From: Bacteroidota bacterium
GTDB taxonomy: Bacteria; Bacteroidota; Bacteroidia; Flavobacteriales; Weeksellaceae
Assembly: GCA_023457935.1 (NCBI GenBank)
Contig: JAEXBA010000097.1
Location: 1-31,836 of the forward strand
DNA: 31,836 nt
Direction: 5' to 3'
Part shown: piece after piece, positions 1 to 8,749 of the stretch
Layout: the number at the start of each line of letters is the position of its first letter
Numbering within the stretch: position 1 is the stretch's first letter
The notes under the pieces: generated by a model
What the model was told of the DNA's origin: nothing
What the model saw: the letters and a program-made list of their open reading frames with translations, nothing else
Databases searched by the model: none
Position numbers and translations under genes: made by a program

Positions 1-10
1 GGTTGGGGGG

Positions 11-27
11 GGGGGGCGCCGCCCCCC
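11..27. repeat. G/C-only hairpin at the left window edge
   Basis: A 7-bp perfect stem (GGGGGGC with GCCCCCC) and a 3-base loop lie just downstream of the stop codon of the first gene; a run of 12 G extends to the left. Read away from that gene the sequence is GTTTCGGGGGG followed by the second arm. The same GTTTCGGGGGG lies at the extreme right end. There is no U tract, so it is not a standard intrinsic terminator. The left G run may be partly a sequencing or assembly artefact. Confidence 0.5.
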
Positions 28-31
28 GAAA

Positions 32-403
32 CTATTTCCTAAACACAAAGTACACCGCTAAAACCAGACAGATTCCGGCATAAAGGTGATTCATTTTCAG
101 TTCAACATTCTTGAAAGCAATTACTGCAAAAGCTGTAAAAACCACTAAAGTAATCACTTCCTGAATTACTTTCAGCTGAAACAAAGAAAACGGACCGCCA
201 TTTCCTTCAAAACCAATTCTGTTCGCCGGAACTTGGAAAACATATTCAAAAAGAGCCAGTCCCCAACTCAGCAGAATTATGGTGAAAATTCCGGCCTTTT
301 TAAGCCAGCCCATTTCCTCAAACTTCAGGTGACCGTACCACGCTAAAGTCATGAACACATTTGAAACAATCAGAAATAAAACGGTGATGATCGCTTTGGA
401 CAT
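32..403 (-). CDS. DMT family (DUF486) small membrane protein
   Basis: The 123-residue protein has about four hydrophobic segments (near residues 4-22, 37-54, 78-97 and 104-120) and the N-terminal pattern of the DUF486/DMT-like family: an SN..MT.AWYGHLK stretch at residues 14-27, then F/VPANRIG near residue 60. DUF486 proteins are one-domain relatives of drug/metabolite transporters and their substrate is unknown. The full family length is present. The start is an ATG preceded by a CAGAAA/TTTCTG inverted repeat at 405-419. An upstream terminator separates it from the next minus-strand gene, so it is probably monocistronic. Family assignment is fairly secure; function is not. Confidence 0.75.
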   Translation of the reverse strand: MSKAIITVLFLIVSNVFMTLAWYGHLKFEEMGWLKKAGIFTIILLSWGLALFEYVFQVPANRIGFEGNGGPFSLFQLKVIQEVITLVVFTAFAVIAFKNVELKMNHLYAGICLVLAVYFVFRK

Positions 404-433
404 TCAGAAAAAATTTCTGCAAATGTAAAACAA

Positions 434-460
434 AAATGCCCTGAAAAAATCAGAGCATTT
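434..460 (-). terminator. Intrinsic terminator after the 124-aa membrane protein gene
   Basis: AAATGC and CTGA pair with TCAG and GCATTT around an A-rich loop, with one mismatch. On the minus strand the hairpin is followed by TTTTTGTTTT. It lies between two minus-strand genes and should end the upstream one. Confidence 0.65.
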
Positions 461-482
461 ATTTATAAGCTATTGTTAAATT

Positions 483-857
483 CTATTTAAAAAACTGCCA
501 TTTTGGGATAATCGCCAGCAGTGAAAAAACAAAAAGAAAAAGTGCCATTACGTCATTATAAAGAAACGTATCAAGGTAATACATGTGAAAATAAAAATGC
601 ATTCCCATCAGTATCGGATACGCAAACACTCCAATTTTACGGTAGAGATACATCAAAACTACGGAGACAACCATCAGAAGATCCACTGTAAAAATAATGA
701 TGAAGTACCACGACGGAATCTTCAGTTCAACATGCTGCAGATACTGATCCACGTCTACGCCAACCGACATGAAGGTAAAAAGCAACACCAACCCTAAGCT
801 GATCAGAAAAAAAGTATCTTTTTTGGGACTCTCGTTTTTGAAAATTTCTTCAGACAT
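483..857 (-). CDS. Hypothetical four-helix membrane protein
   Basis: I do not recognise this 124-residue protein. It has a short polar N-terminus (about residues 1-14) and then four hydrophobic stretches (about 15-33, 48-70, 74-92 and 98-117), with an aromatic/His-rich GMHFYFHMYY segment before the last helix. It ends with a short basic tail. It looks like a small inner-membrane protein with no enzymatic motif. The ATG start is clear. A TATTTTTG element (876-883) inside the U tract of the upstream lrp terminator could serve as its -7 box. Confidence 0.7.
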   Translation of the reverse strand: MSEEIFKNESPKKDTFFLISLGLVLLFTFMSVGVDVDQYLQHVELKIPSWYFIIIFTVDLLMVVSVVLMYLYRKIGVFAYPILMGMHFYFHMYYLDTFLYNDVMALFLFVFSLLAIIPKWQFFK

Positions 858-887
858 AACCGTTCATTTCAGGTTCAAAAATAAAAA

Positions 888-912
888 AAACTTATGAAGC
901 TGTCATAAGTTT
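888..912 (-). terminator. Intrinsic terminator of the Lrp/AsnC gene
   Basis: A perfect 10-bp stem (AAACTTATGA with TCATAAGTTT) has a 5-base loop. On the minus strand it is followed by TTTTTTTTATTTTT. It is placed 22 bases after the lrp-like stop codon and is one of the strongest terminators in the window. The tail also contains TATTTTTG, a match to the Bacteroidota -7 element, upstream of the next gene. Confidence 0.85.
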
Positions 913-934
913 CCTTTATAATAAAGTGTTTCTG

Positions 935-1405
935 TTAGATTTTTACTGCGTTAATCAGTCTGTTTTTATCGCTCAGGTATTCTTCCATAGAAATCATACT
1001 CTCTGTTCTCATTACATCCTGAATATCGTCAATCATATAGATAATTCTCTTTGCATCATCCGTATTTTTCGCTCTTACCTTACAGAAGATATTATATTTT
1101 CCGGAGATAACACTTGCCTCTACAACATTAGGAATCGTAGAAAGCTCTTTAAGAACTTCCTGAGTTCTGTTGGACTTCGTTAAAAGAATACCGATGAATG
1201 CTGTAAAATGATAATCCAGTTTACCGTAATCGATGTTAAGCGAAGAACCTAGGATGATCCCTGCATCTTCCATCTTTTTTACTCTTACGTGAATGGTTCC
1301 TGCAGACACATCCATCTGCTTTGCAATTTCTGTGAAAGGCATTCTTGTATTCTCTACCAGAAAATCAAGGATTTTCTTATCTATTTCGTCCAGTTGATAG
1401 TTCAT
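935..1405 (-). CDS. Lrp/AsnC family transcriptional regulator
   Basis: The 156-residue protein starts with the typical MNYQLDEIDKKIL opening. An N-terminal helix-turn-helix spans about residues 6-55 (MPFTEIAKQMDVSAGTIHVRV carries the recognition region), followed by a RAM ligand-binding domain (about 65-145, with the ISGKYNIF strand). Proteins of this class are small dimeric or octameric DNA-binding regulators that respond to amino acids or related ligands; the effector here cannot be read from sequence. I prefer the ATG at 1405 because the reading frame further upstream encodes a stretch unlike the family and overlaps a good promoter match. It has its own promoter (1445-1474) and terminator (888-912), so it is a single-gene unit. 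Confidence 0.9.
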   Translation of the reverse strand: MNYQLDEIDKKILDFLVENTRMPFTEIAKQMDVSAGTIHVRVKKMEDAGIILGSSLNIDYGKLDYHFTAFIGILLTKSNRTQEVLKELSTIPNVVEASVISGKYNIFCKVRAKNTDDAKRIIYMIDDIQDVMRTESMISMEEYLSDKNRLINAVKI

Positions 1406-1444
1406 ATGATTTGTTAAATTATTAAAAAAGTGCTTATTTTTTTG

Positions 1445-1474
1445 CAAATTTAAAAAAAAATACGAAATAAACAA
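1445..1474 (-). promoter_or_regulatory. Bacteroidota promoter of the Lrp/AsnC gene
   Basis: On the minus strand TTG (1474-1472) is followed by exactly 19 bases and then TAAATTTG (1452-1445). This is a full match to the known TTG / TAnnTTTG consensus of Flavobacteriia. It predicts a transcript start near 1438, about 33 bases before the ATG. Confidence 0.65.
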
Positions 1475-1531
1475 AATTGAGCCAAATATTAACAATACTT
1501 AACAAAAGAGGAGGAAATTATGAAAAATTAT

Positions 1532-4500
1532 TTAGCGAATAGTATCAATCTGTACAGAATCTTTTTTGGAAGCCTCGTTCGCTGGAGCATTTTTTTTCTT
1601 TTTTCTTTTGAATATCGTATCAAAACTTCTGCTCCATGCAATACCGCCTCCGTAACTCTGATTGGCCGATGCATTCGATCCGGAAACGCCCTGCGTAATA
1701 TTCATTGGTTTTGAATAAGCTCTTAAAACCAGTGTACCGTCGTTCTTTTTCGAAATATCATAATCAATCTGGCCTTCACCGGAAAGATAGTTGGCCTGAG
1801 TACCTTCCGCGCCTCTCGACAGCGGAATTCCCAAACCGGTTTTCACTTTCACACGTGGAGAAAGCGCAAAACTTACACCGGCATTTGCGCGTGATCCGGT
1901 ATTGGAAGCTTCATCGCCCTGTACATAGTTAAGATCGATCTGAAATTCATTGCTGATATTATTGATTACCGCACCCAATTGGCGGAATAACAGATTATTG
2001 ACAGAATTCTGTGCGATACCGCCCACATCACTGAAAACACCGCCCGAATTGGAGACATTAAAACTGTTCATGAGTAAGATGGAACCGAACTGCAGAACCT
2101 TTTCGTCTTCCTGACTCATTTTTACGGCCAAAGTTTCACGGATCTGGCTGGACACATCCATTGCAGAAACACCAAGATCAATCTTCGGATTGTTGAGCGT
2201 CTGCGTAATTTTGGTCTGTAGCAAAATATTGATCGGCTGAAGCGAACCTACACTCAGATATTCTCCAGCATTGGAAACCTGGCGGATGTAGTTGGCAGTT
2301 ATATCCAGAGCCGGAGTCATGGCATCACCGTCCCAGCGGATGTACGAGTTTTTGGCTATGTAGAATGTACGGTTCAGAATGGCTTTGGAAACGAACGTTC
2401 CGTTGTCCACAAGGTAAGTTCCGTTCATTGTAATATTTCCGTTTCTCGCCATATGGAAACTCAGGTCTTCAGATTCTCCACGAACTGAGATATCACCCAC
2501 ATCATCACCAACCAGAACATTCACAAGGGTTCCTTTATCAACCTCCAGATTAAAATCAATGTTCATATTGGCACCGTACTTTTTCTTTTCCTCAAGTGTA
2601 ATAAGACCTTTGTCATCTTCTTTCAGGAATCGCAGCATTTTGAATTCTTCAACGCTTGATGTGGAAGACGAGTTAAAGGTAAACACACTGTTATTCAGCG
2701 CGCGCATGTTCGGCGTAGCGATGTTCAGCGCTTTTACCGGCCCGGAAACATAGAGATCGCCTGTACCGTAAATCCTTCCCCAAAACAGGTCAAAATCTTT
2801 CTGAGTTGTGTTCAGAAGCAGCAGGTTATCGGCTCTCATGATGAGTTCGACTGCCATAGATGACAGCGTTTCAAAGTAAATAGCTCCGGAAATTGTTCCG
2901 CCTGAAGCGTTCCGCCCGTCTTTCACCGCAATGTTGTTCAGAATGGCTGCTCCACGTGACAGATTGATCGTGGTATCGGCAAAAGAATAGTCCACGCCTG
3001 TAAAATCCAGTTTCAGTCCGAAATCCTGAAGATCAATATCACCGCTGTAATTAATATCGCTTAAGGTACCGTCAATCGAAAGAATTCCGTTCGCTTTACC
3101 TCTCATGTTTGTGAAAATACCTTTGGTAAACTGGTTCGCAAACTTAAGGTCAAAGTCTTTCATATCCGCTTCCAGATCAATGGTAGGACTTGATGTATTA
3201 TTATTGATGGTTCCCGTTACATGAAGGTTGTTATCGCCGATAATTCCCGCAGACACTACTTTCGCATCCAGATCAAAAACATTCGGCGTACTGCTGTTTC
3301 TGGCTGTGATCACAATATCGCCCATGTCTTCGTTACTCATCGTAAGGTTATTGACGTTAAGGTCAATCAGCGGTTCCAGGTTGTTCTGATCCATCCGGAT
3401 GGTGAATGTTCCGTTTGCCAAACCTTCAATATCCATCGTGTTGCCACCACTCTGCATTTCCAGCAGTTTGCCGATCTGAAGATTGGTGACTTCAGCATCC
3501 GCAGAAAAATCCTTGGCCGATTTAAACCGCGCATTTTTTACCAGAAGGGAACTTTCATCTGAATAAATGCGCAGATTCTCAATCAGAAAATCTCCTGTTT
3601 TTTTCCGGTAGGTTATGGAATGGTTGAGTAAAGGACTTGTATCCACTGCCCAGGTTACATTATTGAAATTCACTTCAGTAGGATCAAACCTCACAACATA
3701 ATCGCCGGCAGCATTCGTGCTCTGATTGACATTTACTGCGTACGATTTCATTTCATCGTTGATTTCATCTTCGGGAGTTCCGTGTTGGAAATTGGTCGCG
3801 ATATGCAGTATCTGATTGTTCTCGTTTCTTCCGGTTACTGTAAGATCTTTAAAGATGTTTTTGTTGTATTCGGCGCGGGCAACTTTAGCAAAAATCTGCT
3901 CATCCAGGTTCGCGGTATTGATGCGGACGACCAGATTGTTCACCATCGCACTGTCTCTTGTAACGAGATCGCGTTCATTTATTCTATAAGCCGGATTCGT
4001 TGCGGCGAGCGCTTTGTCAGCGTCTGTAATTTCCTGCGTTTTGGTCATCAGGTATTTCAGTTCCGCGGCATCAAGATTCAGAATAAGATTATTGGAATCC
4101 CCGTCGTAAGCGCCGTTCACAAATGCACCTTTTGGAATCTTGAGATCAGGGAGAAAATAACTCACCAAACCCTGCTTAACATCAAATTCCATATTGAAAT
4201 CCTGCCCTCTGTAAAGTTTACGTGGTGGTGGCCCTACCAGAACTTTGTTGAGGCCGTTCTCAATCATTCCGGCGAGATCGCCAAGGTTGAAACGCCCGGA
4301 AATCTTACCGTTTACTGCGCCTGGCGCGTCAACACTTACAATTCTGTTTCCGTTTTCAAAAAACGCCTTAAGCTTGGCATTGGGAACAAGATATTTCTGC
4401 AGTCCGTTCGTAAAGGTAAGCCCCTGAATGTCGGCATCAAGATTCATATCATTGATGTCTGTCATAGCAATGTTACCGTCGATTTTTCCTGTAAGAATCT

Positions 4501-6283
4501 GGCTGCCTTTTGCGCCCGTAAAGTAGTTAAGGTTCAGATATTGGATGTCCGCAACGACATCTGCAAGAATTCTGGAAGTTCTGAAATCAATAAATCCGTC
4601 CACATTCGCTTTGGCCTGTTCATCATTTACACGCACAATACCTTTGTACGTTCTGTGATCCAGAAACCCGTCAAGATAAACATTGTTGATTTCCCTGTCC
4701 ATGATTTCAATACTGGAAATCTGGGATTTTGTATTAATCCGCATCGTATTGACATCGAAACTCTGGCCGTCTATATCAAATCTTCCGGAAATAAGGCCAA
4801 CCTGCTTGTTTTTGGTTATTACACTTGTATTCAGGTTATGAATTTCAGCCAATCCTCTGTATCTCGGCATGGACGAGCTGTAATCTTCCAGATAAAACCT
4901 TGAAATTTTTGCCTGTCCGATTCCGGTAATCAGGTTTCCGTTTGGAATGTAAACCTGTTTTGGTGTAACGCGCGCCGCTCCTTTATACCGAAGTCTACCG
5001 AAATCATCAGCAAAGTTCTTCATCTTGGCCGAGATGAATGTTGGAAGCATGGCTTTCAGGCCAATATAAGTGAAATCCGTTGAGAGGTCGTTTGTTTCAA
5101 TGATGAAATTGCCGTTCAGCAGATTTTCCAGTTTCATGGTGGAAGTCGCAATATTCACTTCACGGTTGCCCAGCACAAAATCCTGAAGATAAAATTTATT
5201 GAGCGGGCCATTCATTTTACCTGAAATATTTACAGGCTTATAGTTATCCCAGTCTGTTACGAAATAACTGATGTCGTAGCCGCTGAGCTGACTTCCGGTT
5301 TTCATGTTCATCTCCCAGCGTACACGGTTCGTAAAATCGGACCACGAACGGTTGTGAAGATTAAATTTCAAATCACCCTGAAGCAGCGTATGGTCGGTAT
5401 TTAAAGTAAGATCTTTTAACGAAAGAAAGTCATCGGTTAAAGACAGTTCAGTGGAAAAAGTGTCAACGTGATGCGATTTTCCCCATCTTGAAGTTACAAA
5501 ACTGAGATTGTTAATTTGCGCAGAAACATTGGAGCCGTTCACTCTTACCTTTGGCGCAACGAGATTCAGATTGTTGGCATAGAGCCATTTTCCTTTGTCG
5601 CCTTCACTGTTCTGATTGATAATAGAGACTTTGGAATCTACCAGTTCAACACGCGAATTAAGCTGAAAAGGCGGTTTTTTCGGATCCCGTTCTTTTCCGG
5701 AATCAAAAAGCTGTGTATAACGGACAAAATTGGAAATACTGTCGCCTTTATAGGTTACAACCTTAATATCAGCATTGGTAAGCTGAAGAGCGTCGAAACT
5801 TAATGCATTGCTGTTTCCCTGAATGGCATTGACTGCAAGTGAAATCCAGTTTGAATTCGCACGGAACTCGCGCGCTTTGATGAATTCCAGACCTTTATAA
5901 TCTTTGATGCGGAGACTTTTCACCATAACGTCACCGAAATAGTCTACTGTAACTTCTCCGGTGGTCATTTCCGCTTTAAATTCCTGATTAAGAACCTGCA
6001 GCGCCTGGTTCGCCGCCCATCTTTTGGTAACATTAAGGTTCAGTGCGATAAGACCGATGACAAACAGTGAAAGAGCACTCCAGAAAACGACAAGGAGCAG
6101 TTTGGCCCACCACTTAACGCTTACAACATCTTTTGCGGCCTGTTTCCCGAACTCCTCAGCAGTTTCCACCGGATGCGACACCGCATCCTTTACCAGTTCC
6201 TTCGCATTCTCAATGCTTACCTCTTCGGAGTGCGATTGCTGCTGTTCTTGTTCGTTATCGTAATTATTGTCTAACTTTGCCAT
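1532..6283 (-). CDS. tamB: TamB-like translocation/assembly module (DUF490) protein
   Basis: This 1583-residue protein has a short acidic, Gln-rich cytoplasmic N-terminus, one membrane helix at about residues 59-83, and then a very long repetitive beta-rich region. The C-terminal part (about residue 1150 to the end) has the DUF490/TamB character, including NGTYLVDNGTF and a segment resembling the conserved end region, before a Lys-rich tail. TamB/AsmA-family proteins span the periplasm as a grooved beta structure and are implicated in outer-membrane protein assembly and phospholipid transport. Its length fits Bacteroidota homologues. I prefer the ATG at 6283 (MAKLDNN) over the longer frame. 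It is head to head with tsaD with only 4 bases between the start codons. Confidence 0.88.
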   Translation of the reverse strand: MAKLDNNYDNEQEQQQSHSEEVSIENAKELVKDAVSHPVETAEEFGKQAAKDVVSVKWWAKLLLVVFWSALSLFVIGLIALNLNVTKRWAANQALQVLNQEFKAEMTTGEVTVDYFGDVMVKSLRIKDYKGLEFIKAREFRANSNWISLAVNAIQGNSNALSFDALQLTNADIKVVTYKGDSISNFVRYTQLFDSGKERDPKKPPFQLNSRVELVDSKVSIINQNSEGDKGKWLYANNLNLVAPKVRVNGSNVSAQINNLSFVTSRWGKSHHVDTFSTELSLTDDFLSLKDLTLNTDHTLLQGDLKFNLHNRSWSDFTNRVRWEMNMKTGSQLSGYDISYFVTDWDNYKPVNISGKMNGPLNKFYLQDFVLGNREVNIATSTMKLENLLNGNFIIETNDLSTDFTYIGLKAMLPTFISAKMKNFADDFGRLRYKGAARVTPKQVYIPNGNLITGIGQAKISRFYLEDYSSSMPRYRGLAEIHNLNTSVITKNKQVGLISGRFDIDGQSFDVNTMRINTKSQISSIEIMDREINNVYLDGFLDHRTYKGIVRVNDEQAKANVDGFIDFRTSRILADVVADIQYLNLNYFTGAKGSQILTGKIDGNIAMTDINDMNLDADIQGLTFTNGLQKYLVPNAKLKAFFENGNRIVSVDAPGAVNGKISGRFNLGDLAGMIENGLNKVLVGPPPRKLYRGQDFNMEFDVKQGLVSYFLPDLKIPKGAFVNGAYDGDSNNLILNLDAAELKYLMTKTQEITDADKALAATNPAYRINERDLVTRDSAMVNNLVVRINTANLDEQIFAKVARAEYNKNIFKDLTVTGRNENNQILHIATNFQHGTPEDEINDEMKSYAVNVNQSTNAAGDYVVRFDPTEVNFNNVTWAVDTSPLLNHSITYRKKTGDFLIENLRIYSDESSLLVKNARFKSAKDFSADAEVTNLQIGKLLEMQSGGNTMDIEGLANGTFTIRMDQNNLEPLIDLNVNNLTMSNEDMGDIVITARNSSTPNVFDLDAKVVSAGIIGDNNLHVTGTINNNTSSPTIDLEADMKDFDLKFANQFTKGIFTNMRGKANGILSIDGTLSDINYSGDIDLQDFGLKLDFTGVDYSFADTTINLSRGAAILNNIAVKDGRNASGGTISGAIYFETLSSMAVELIMRADNLLLLNTTQKDFDLFWGRIYGTGDLYVSGPVKALNIATPNMRALNNSVFTFNSSSTSSVEEFKMLRFLKEDDKGLITLEEKKKYGANMNIDFNLEVDKGTLVNVLVGDDVGDISVRGESEDLSFHMARNGNITMNGTYLVDNGTFVSKAILNRTFYIAKNSYIRWDGDAMTPALDITANYIRQVSNAGEYLSVGSLQPINILLQTKITQTLNNPKIDLGVSAMDVSSQIRETLAVKMSQEDEKVLQFGSILLMNSFNVSNSGGVFSDVGGIAQNSVNNLLFRQLGAVINNISNEFQIDLNYVQGDEASNTGSRANAGVSFALSPRVKVKTGLGIPLSRGAEGTQANYLSGEGQIDYDISKKNDGTLVLRAYSKPMNITQGVSGSNASANQSYGGGIAWSRSFDTIFKRKKKKNAPANEASKKDSVQIDTIR
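6248..6279 (+). promoter_or_regulatory. Candidate tsaD promoter inside the tamB 5' coding end
   Basis: TTG (6248-6250), 21 bases, then TAACTTTG (6272-6279) fits the Bacteroidota promoter pattern with a slightly long spacer. The predicted start of transcription is within about 3-5 bases of the tsaD ATG at 6288, which would give an almost leaderless mRNA. Confidence 0.5.
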
Positions 6284-6287
6284 TATA

Positions 6288-7331
6288 ATGAGCGAACTGA
6301 TAATATTGGGTATCGAATCGTCCTGCGACGACACATCTGCCGCTGTAATTCAGGGTAATAAAATCCTTTCAAACATTGCTGCCAATCAGGAAATACACAA
6401 CGAATACGGAGGTGTGGTTCCGGAACTGGCTTCGCGCGCCCATCAGCAAAACATCATTCCCGTAGTTGAAAAATCAGTGTCCAAAGCAAATATACGACAA
6501 AATGATATTTCAGCTATAGGTTTTACGCGTGGCCCGGGACTTTTGGGTTCTCTTCTTGTCGGTACATCGTTTGCCAAGTCCCTGGCAATGAGTTTAAACG
6601 TACCTTTAATTGAAGTAAACCACCTTCAGGCCCACATTTTGGCGCATTTTATTGAGGATGCAAATCCTGTGCCGCCCAAATTCCCTTTTTTATGCCTTAC
6701 CGTAAGTGGCGGACACACCATGATTGTTCTTGTAAAAGACTATTTTAACATGGAAATTGTGGGTAAAACCACGGACGACGCCGCAGGTGAAGCATTCGAT
6801 AAAATAGGCAAGATTTTCGACCTTGATTATCCGGCGGGGCCAATTGTGGACAGACTCGCAAAAAACGGCAACCCTGAAGCATTCAGATTCAACAAACCTA
6901 AGCTCGACGCGTATAATTATTCTTTCAGCGGCATCAAGACTTCTGTACTGTATTTTGTGCAGAAAGAAGTGAAGAAAAATCCTCAGTTTATTGCAGAAAA
7001 TCTTAACGATCTTTGTGCTTCAGTACAGAAAGCAATTGTTGAAATTCTGATGGAAAAACTTGAAAAAGCCGCACACGATTTTGGCATTAATGAAATTGCA
7101 ATTGCCGGTGGCGTTTCCGCTAATTCAGCCTTACGACAAGCCATGATCAACAACCGTGAAAAACTGGGCTGGAATATTTACATCCCGAAATTTGAATATA
7201 CAACAGATAATGCTGCGATGATTGCCATGGTGGCCAAACTGAAATATGAGCGCGGAGAATTCGCAGATTTATCAATAGCAGCCACTGCGCGTTATGATAT
7301 TGAAGAAGATTTCAAGAAATCAGAACTGTAA
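6288..7331 (+). CDS. tsaD: tRNA N6-adenosine threonylcarbamoyltransferase TsaD
   Basis: TsaD transfers the threonylcarbamoyl group from threonylcarbamoyl-AMP to A37 of ANN-decoding tRNAs, in complex with TsaB and TsaE. The 347-residue protein carries the family marks: GIESSCDDT at residues 8-16, GFTRGPGL near 78, the metal-binding HLQAH (H112 and H116), SGGHT at 140-144, and IAGGVSAN toward the C-terminus. The ATG at 6288 (MSELIILGIESS) matches family starts; the upstream TTG at 6267 is less likely. rsmE follows after 2 bases, which suggests translational coupling. Divergent tamB starts 4 bases away. Confidence 0.97.
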   Translation: MSELIILGIESSCDDTSAAVIQGNKILSNIAANQEIHNEYGGVVPELASRAHQQNIIPVVEKSVSKANIRQNDISAIGFTRGPGLLGSLLVGTSFAKSLAMSLNVPLIEVNHLQAHILAHFIEDANPVPPKFPFLCLTVSGGHTMIVLVKDYFNMEIVGKTTDDAAGEAFDKIGKIFDLDYPAGPIVDRLAKNGNPEAFRFNKPKLDAYNYSFSGIKTSVLYFVQKEVKKNPQFIAENLNDLCASVQKAIVEILMEKLEKAAHDFGINEIAIAGGVSANSALRQAMINNREKLGWNIYIPKFEYTTDNAAMIAMVAKLKYERGEFADLSIAATARYDIEEDFKKSEL

Positions 7332-7333
7332 AT

Positions 7334-8035
7334 ATGAAACTTTTTTTTGGCCAGATTTACCCGGAAGTCATCATTCATGATGAAGAACAGAACCATATTT
7401 CAAAGGTTCTCCGCATGCGTGCCGGTGAGGAAATTGTTGTGACGGACGGCGAAGGCAATGCAGCAAAAGGCAGGATTTCTTTTGAAGGGAAAAAAACGGT
7501 TCTCACTGAAGTGGAAATTCTGCAGCAAGCAGAGGAATTTGTTCCAAAACTTCATGTGGCCATTGCACCGACGAAAAATATTGACCGGATTGAGTTCTTT
7601 GTTGAAAAAGCAACAGAATTGGGCATCACCGAAATCACTTTTCTGAATACCGAAAAAACAGAACGCAGACATCTTAACATCGATAAAATCAGGAAACAGG
7701 CAGTAGCAGCTTCAAAACAGAGTTTACGTTTCCGTTTTCCGGTGATCAATGATCTGACGAAACTGAATGAATTCATCAGTTCGCTGGATTCAGAAAAAAC
7801 ATACATCTGCCATTGCAACGATTCGCTTCAACGCATTGATCTACAGAAAATAAATACAGATATCGGTTCAGATAAAATTACCTTTCTGGTTGGTCCAGAA
7901 GGCGATTTTTCCGATAAAGAAATTCAGATGATGGCGGAAAAGAATATTCAGGCAGTTTCTCTGGGCAGGCAAAGACTGAGAACGGAAACCGCCGGAGTCT
8001 TTATTGCGGCCTGGAATTACACAAAGATGATATAG
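7334..8035 (+). CDS. rsmE: 16S rRNA m3U1498 methyltransferase RsmE
   Basis: RsmE methylates N3 of U1498 in 16S rRNA using S-adenosylmethionine. The 233-residue protein has an N-terminal PUA-like part (about 1-70) and a SPOUT knot domain. Visible motifs are the KATELG stretch at 92-97, LVGPEGDF near 185-192 and LGRQRLRTETA at 210-220, the trefoil-knot SAM site. The usual GPEGG reads GPEGD. It follows tsaD after 2 bases. Its last 35 bases overlap the end of the convergent TrmH-like gene. Confidence 0.95.
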   Translation: MKLFFGQIYPEVIIHDEEQNHISKVLRMRAGEEIVVTDGEGNAAKGRISFEGKKTVLTEVEILQQAEEFVPKLHVAIAPTKNIDRIEFFVEKATELGITEITFLNTEKTERRHLNIDKIRKQAVAASKQSLRFRFPVINDLTKLNEFISSLDSEKTYICHCNDSLQRIDLQKINTDIGSDKITFLVGPEGDFSDKEIQMMAEKNIQAVSLGRQRLRTETAGVFIAAWNYTKMI

Positions 8036-8693
8036 CATTTTCGGCAAGATATTTTTTCAGTATTTCATTACCGCTCGGAATTGAATTCACTGCCCACCGG
8101 ATCATCATTTCCATTCTTTTTTGATTGCTCAGCCGGTAATCTGTATCCGACTTCAGCAGTTTCTGTTTCAGATCGTAACAGCAGATTGCCGCAGCTACGG
8201 AAACATTATAGCTCTGCGTAAAACCGTACATCGGTATGGCCAGTGTTTCATCCACAAAATCAAGAAAATCATCAGAAACGCCCTGCCATTCAGTACCGAA
8301 AATAAGCGCGACAGGTTCTGTAATTTCAAAGTCAGGCAGCGAGGTTGCATTGTTTTCCGGCGAAACGGCGACAAGTCTGTATCCTCTGTTCCTGATTATT
8401 TGAAGCGATTCCAGCGAGTGGGCCATTTTTTCTACTTCCACCCAGTTTTCGGCTCCTTTTGTAACCGTTAAATTGGGATCGAAAACATTCTTTGCTTCCA
8501 TCGCAACAACTTTATGAAAACCGCAGGCTTCAACCGAACGGATGATGGCAGCCGCATTCCGGAACTGATAAACATCTTCCATCACAGGCAGCACAAAATC
8601 AGAGCTTTCCGCAGCAAAATGTTCAATTTTGGCGAGCCGTTCGTCGGTTAGAAACTGCTTCAGATAGTGGAAGGTTTGTACTAAGTTCTCCAT
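8001..8693 (-). CDS. TrmH family (SpoU) RNA 2'-O-methyltransferase
   Basis: The 230-residue protein shows the three SPOUT/SpoU motifs: motif 1 with N46 and R52 in RNAAAIIRSVEACGF, motif 2 ALIFGTEWQGVS at 129-140, and motif 3 IPMYGFTQSYNVSVAAAI at 153-170. A C-terminal extension of about 50 residues resembles that of TrmH, which makes Gm18 in tRNA. TrmH is therefore the most likely identity, but other 2'-O-methyltransferases of the family cannot be excluded. The ATG start is clear. The 3' end overlaps rsmE by 35 bases in tail-to-tail orientation. Confidence 0.88.
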   Translation of the reverse strand: MENLVQTFHYLKQFLTDERLAKIEHFAAESSDFVLPVMEDVYQFRNAAAIIRSVEACGFHKVVAMEAKNVFDPNLTVTKGAENWVEVEKMAHSLESLQIIRNRGYRLVAVSPENNATSLPDFEITEPVALIFGTEWQGVSDDFLDFVDETLAIPMYGFTQSYNVSVAAAICCYDLKQKLLKSDTDYRLSNQKRMEMMIRWAVNSIPSGNEILKKYLAENAISSLCNSRPQ

Positions 8694-8721
8694 GAAATTT
8701 TATAATCACTGCAAATTAACG

Positions 8722-8729
8722 TAAATTTG
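8722..8729 (+). promoter_or_regulatory. -7 element of the asparaginase gene
   Basis: TAAATTTG is a full match to TAnnTTTG, 20 bases upstream of the ATG. The -33 position at 19-base spacing reads TTA instead of TTG. AAAGGA just before the ATG may act as a weak ribosome binding site. Confidence 0.45.
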
Positions 8730-8749
8730 AAATATTTCAAAAAAGGAAC

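Noticed and set aside
3782..4903. A 373-codon open frame on the plus strand inside tamB
   Set aside because: It lies fully antisense to a clear, full-length protein and its translation shows no domain or membrane pattern; open antisense frames are common under long biased coding sequence.
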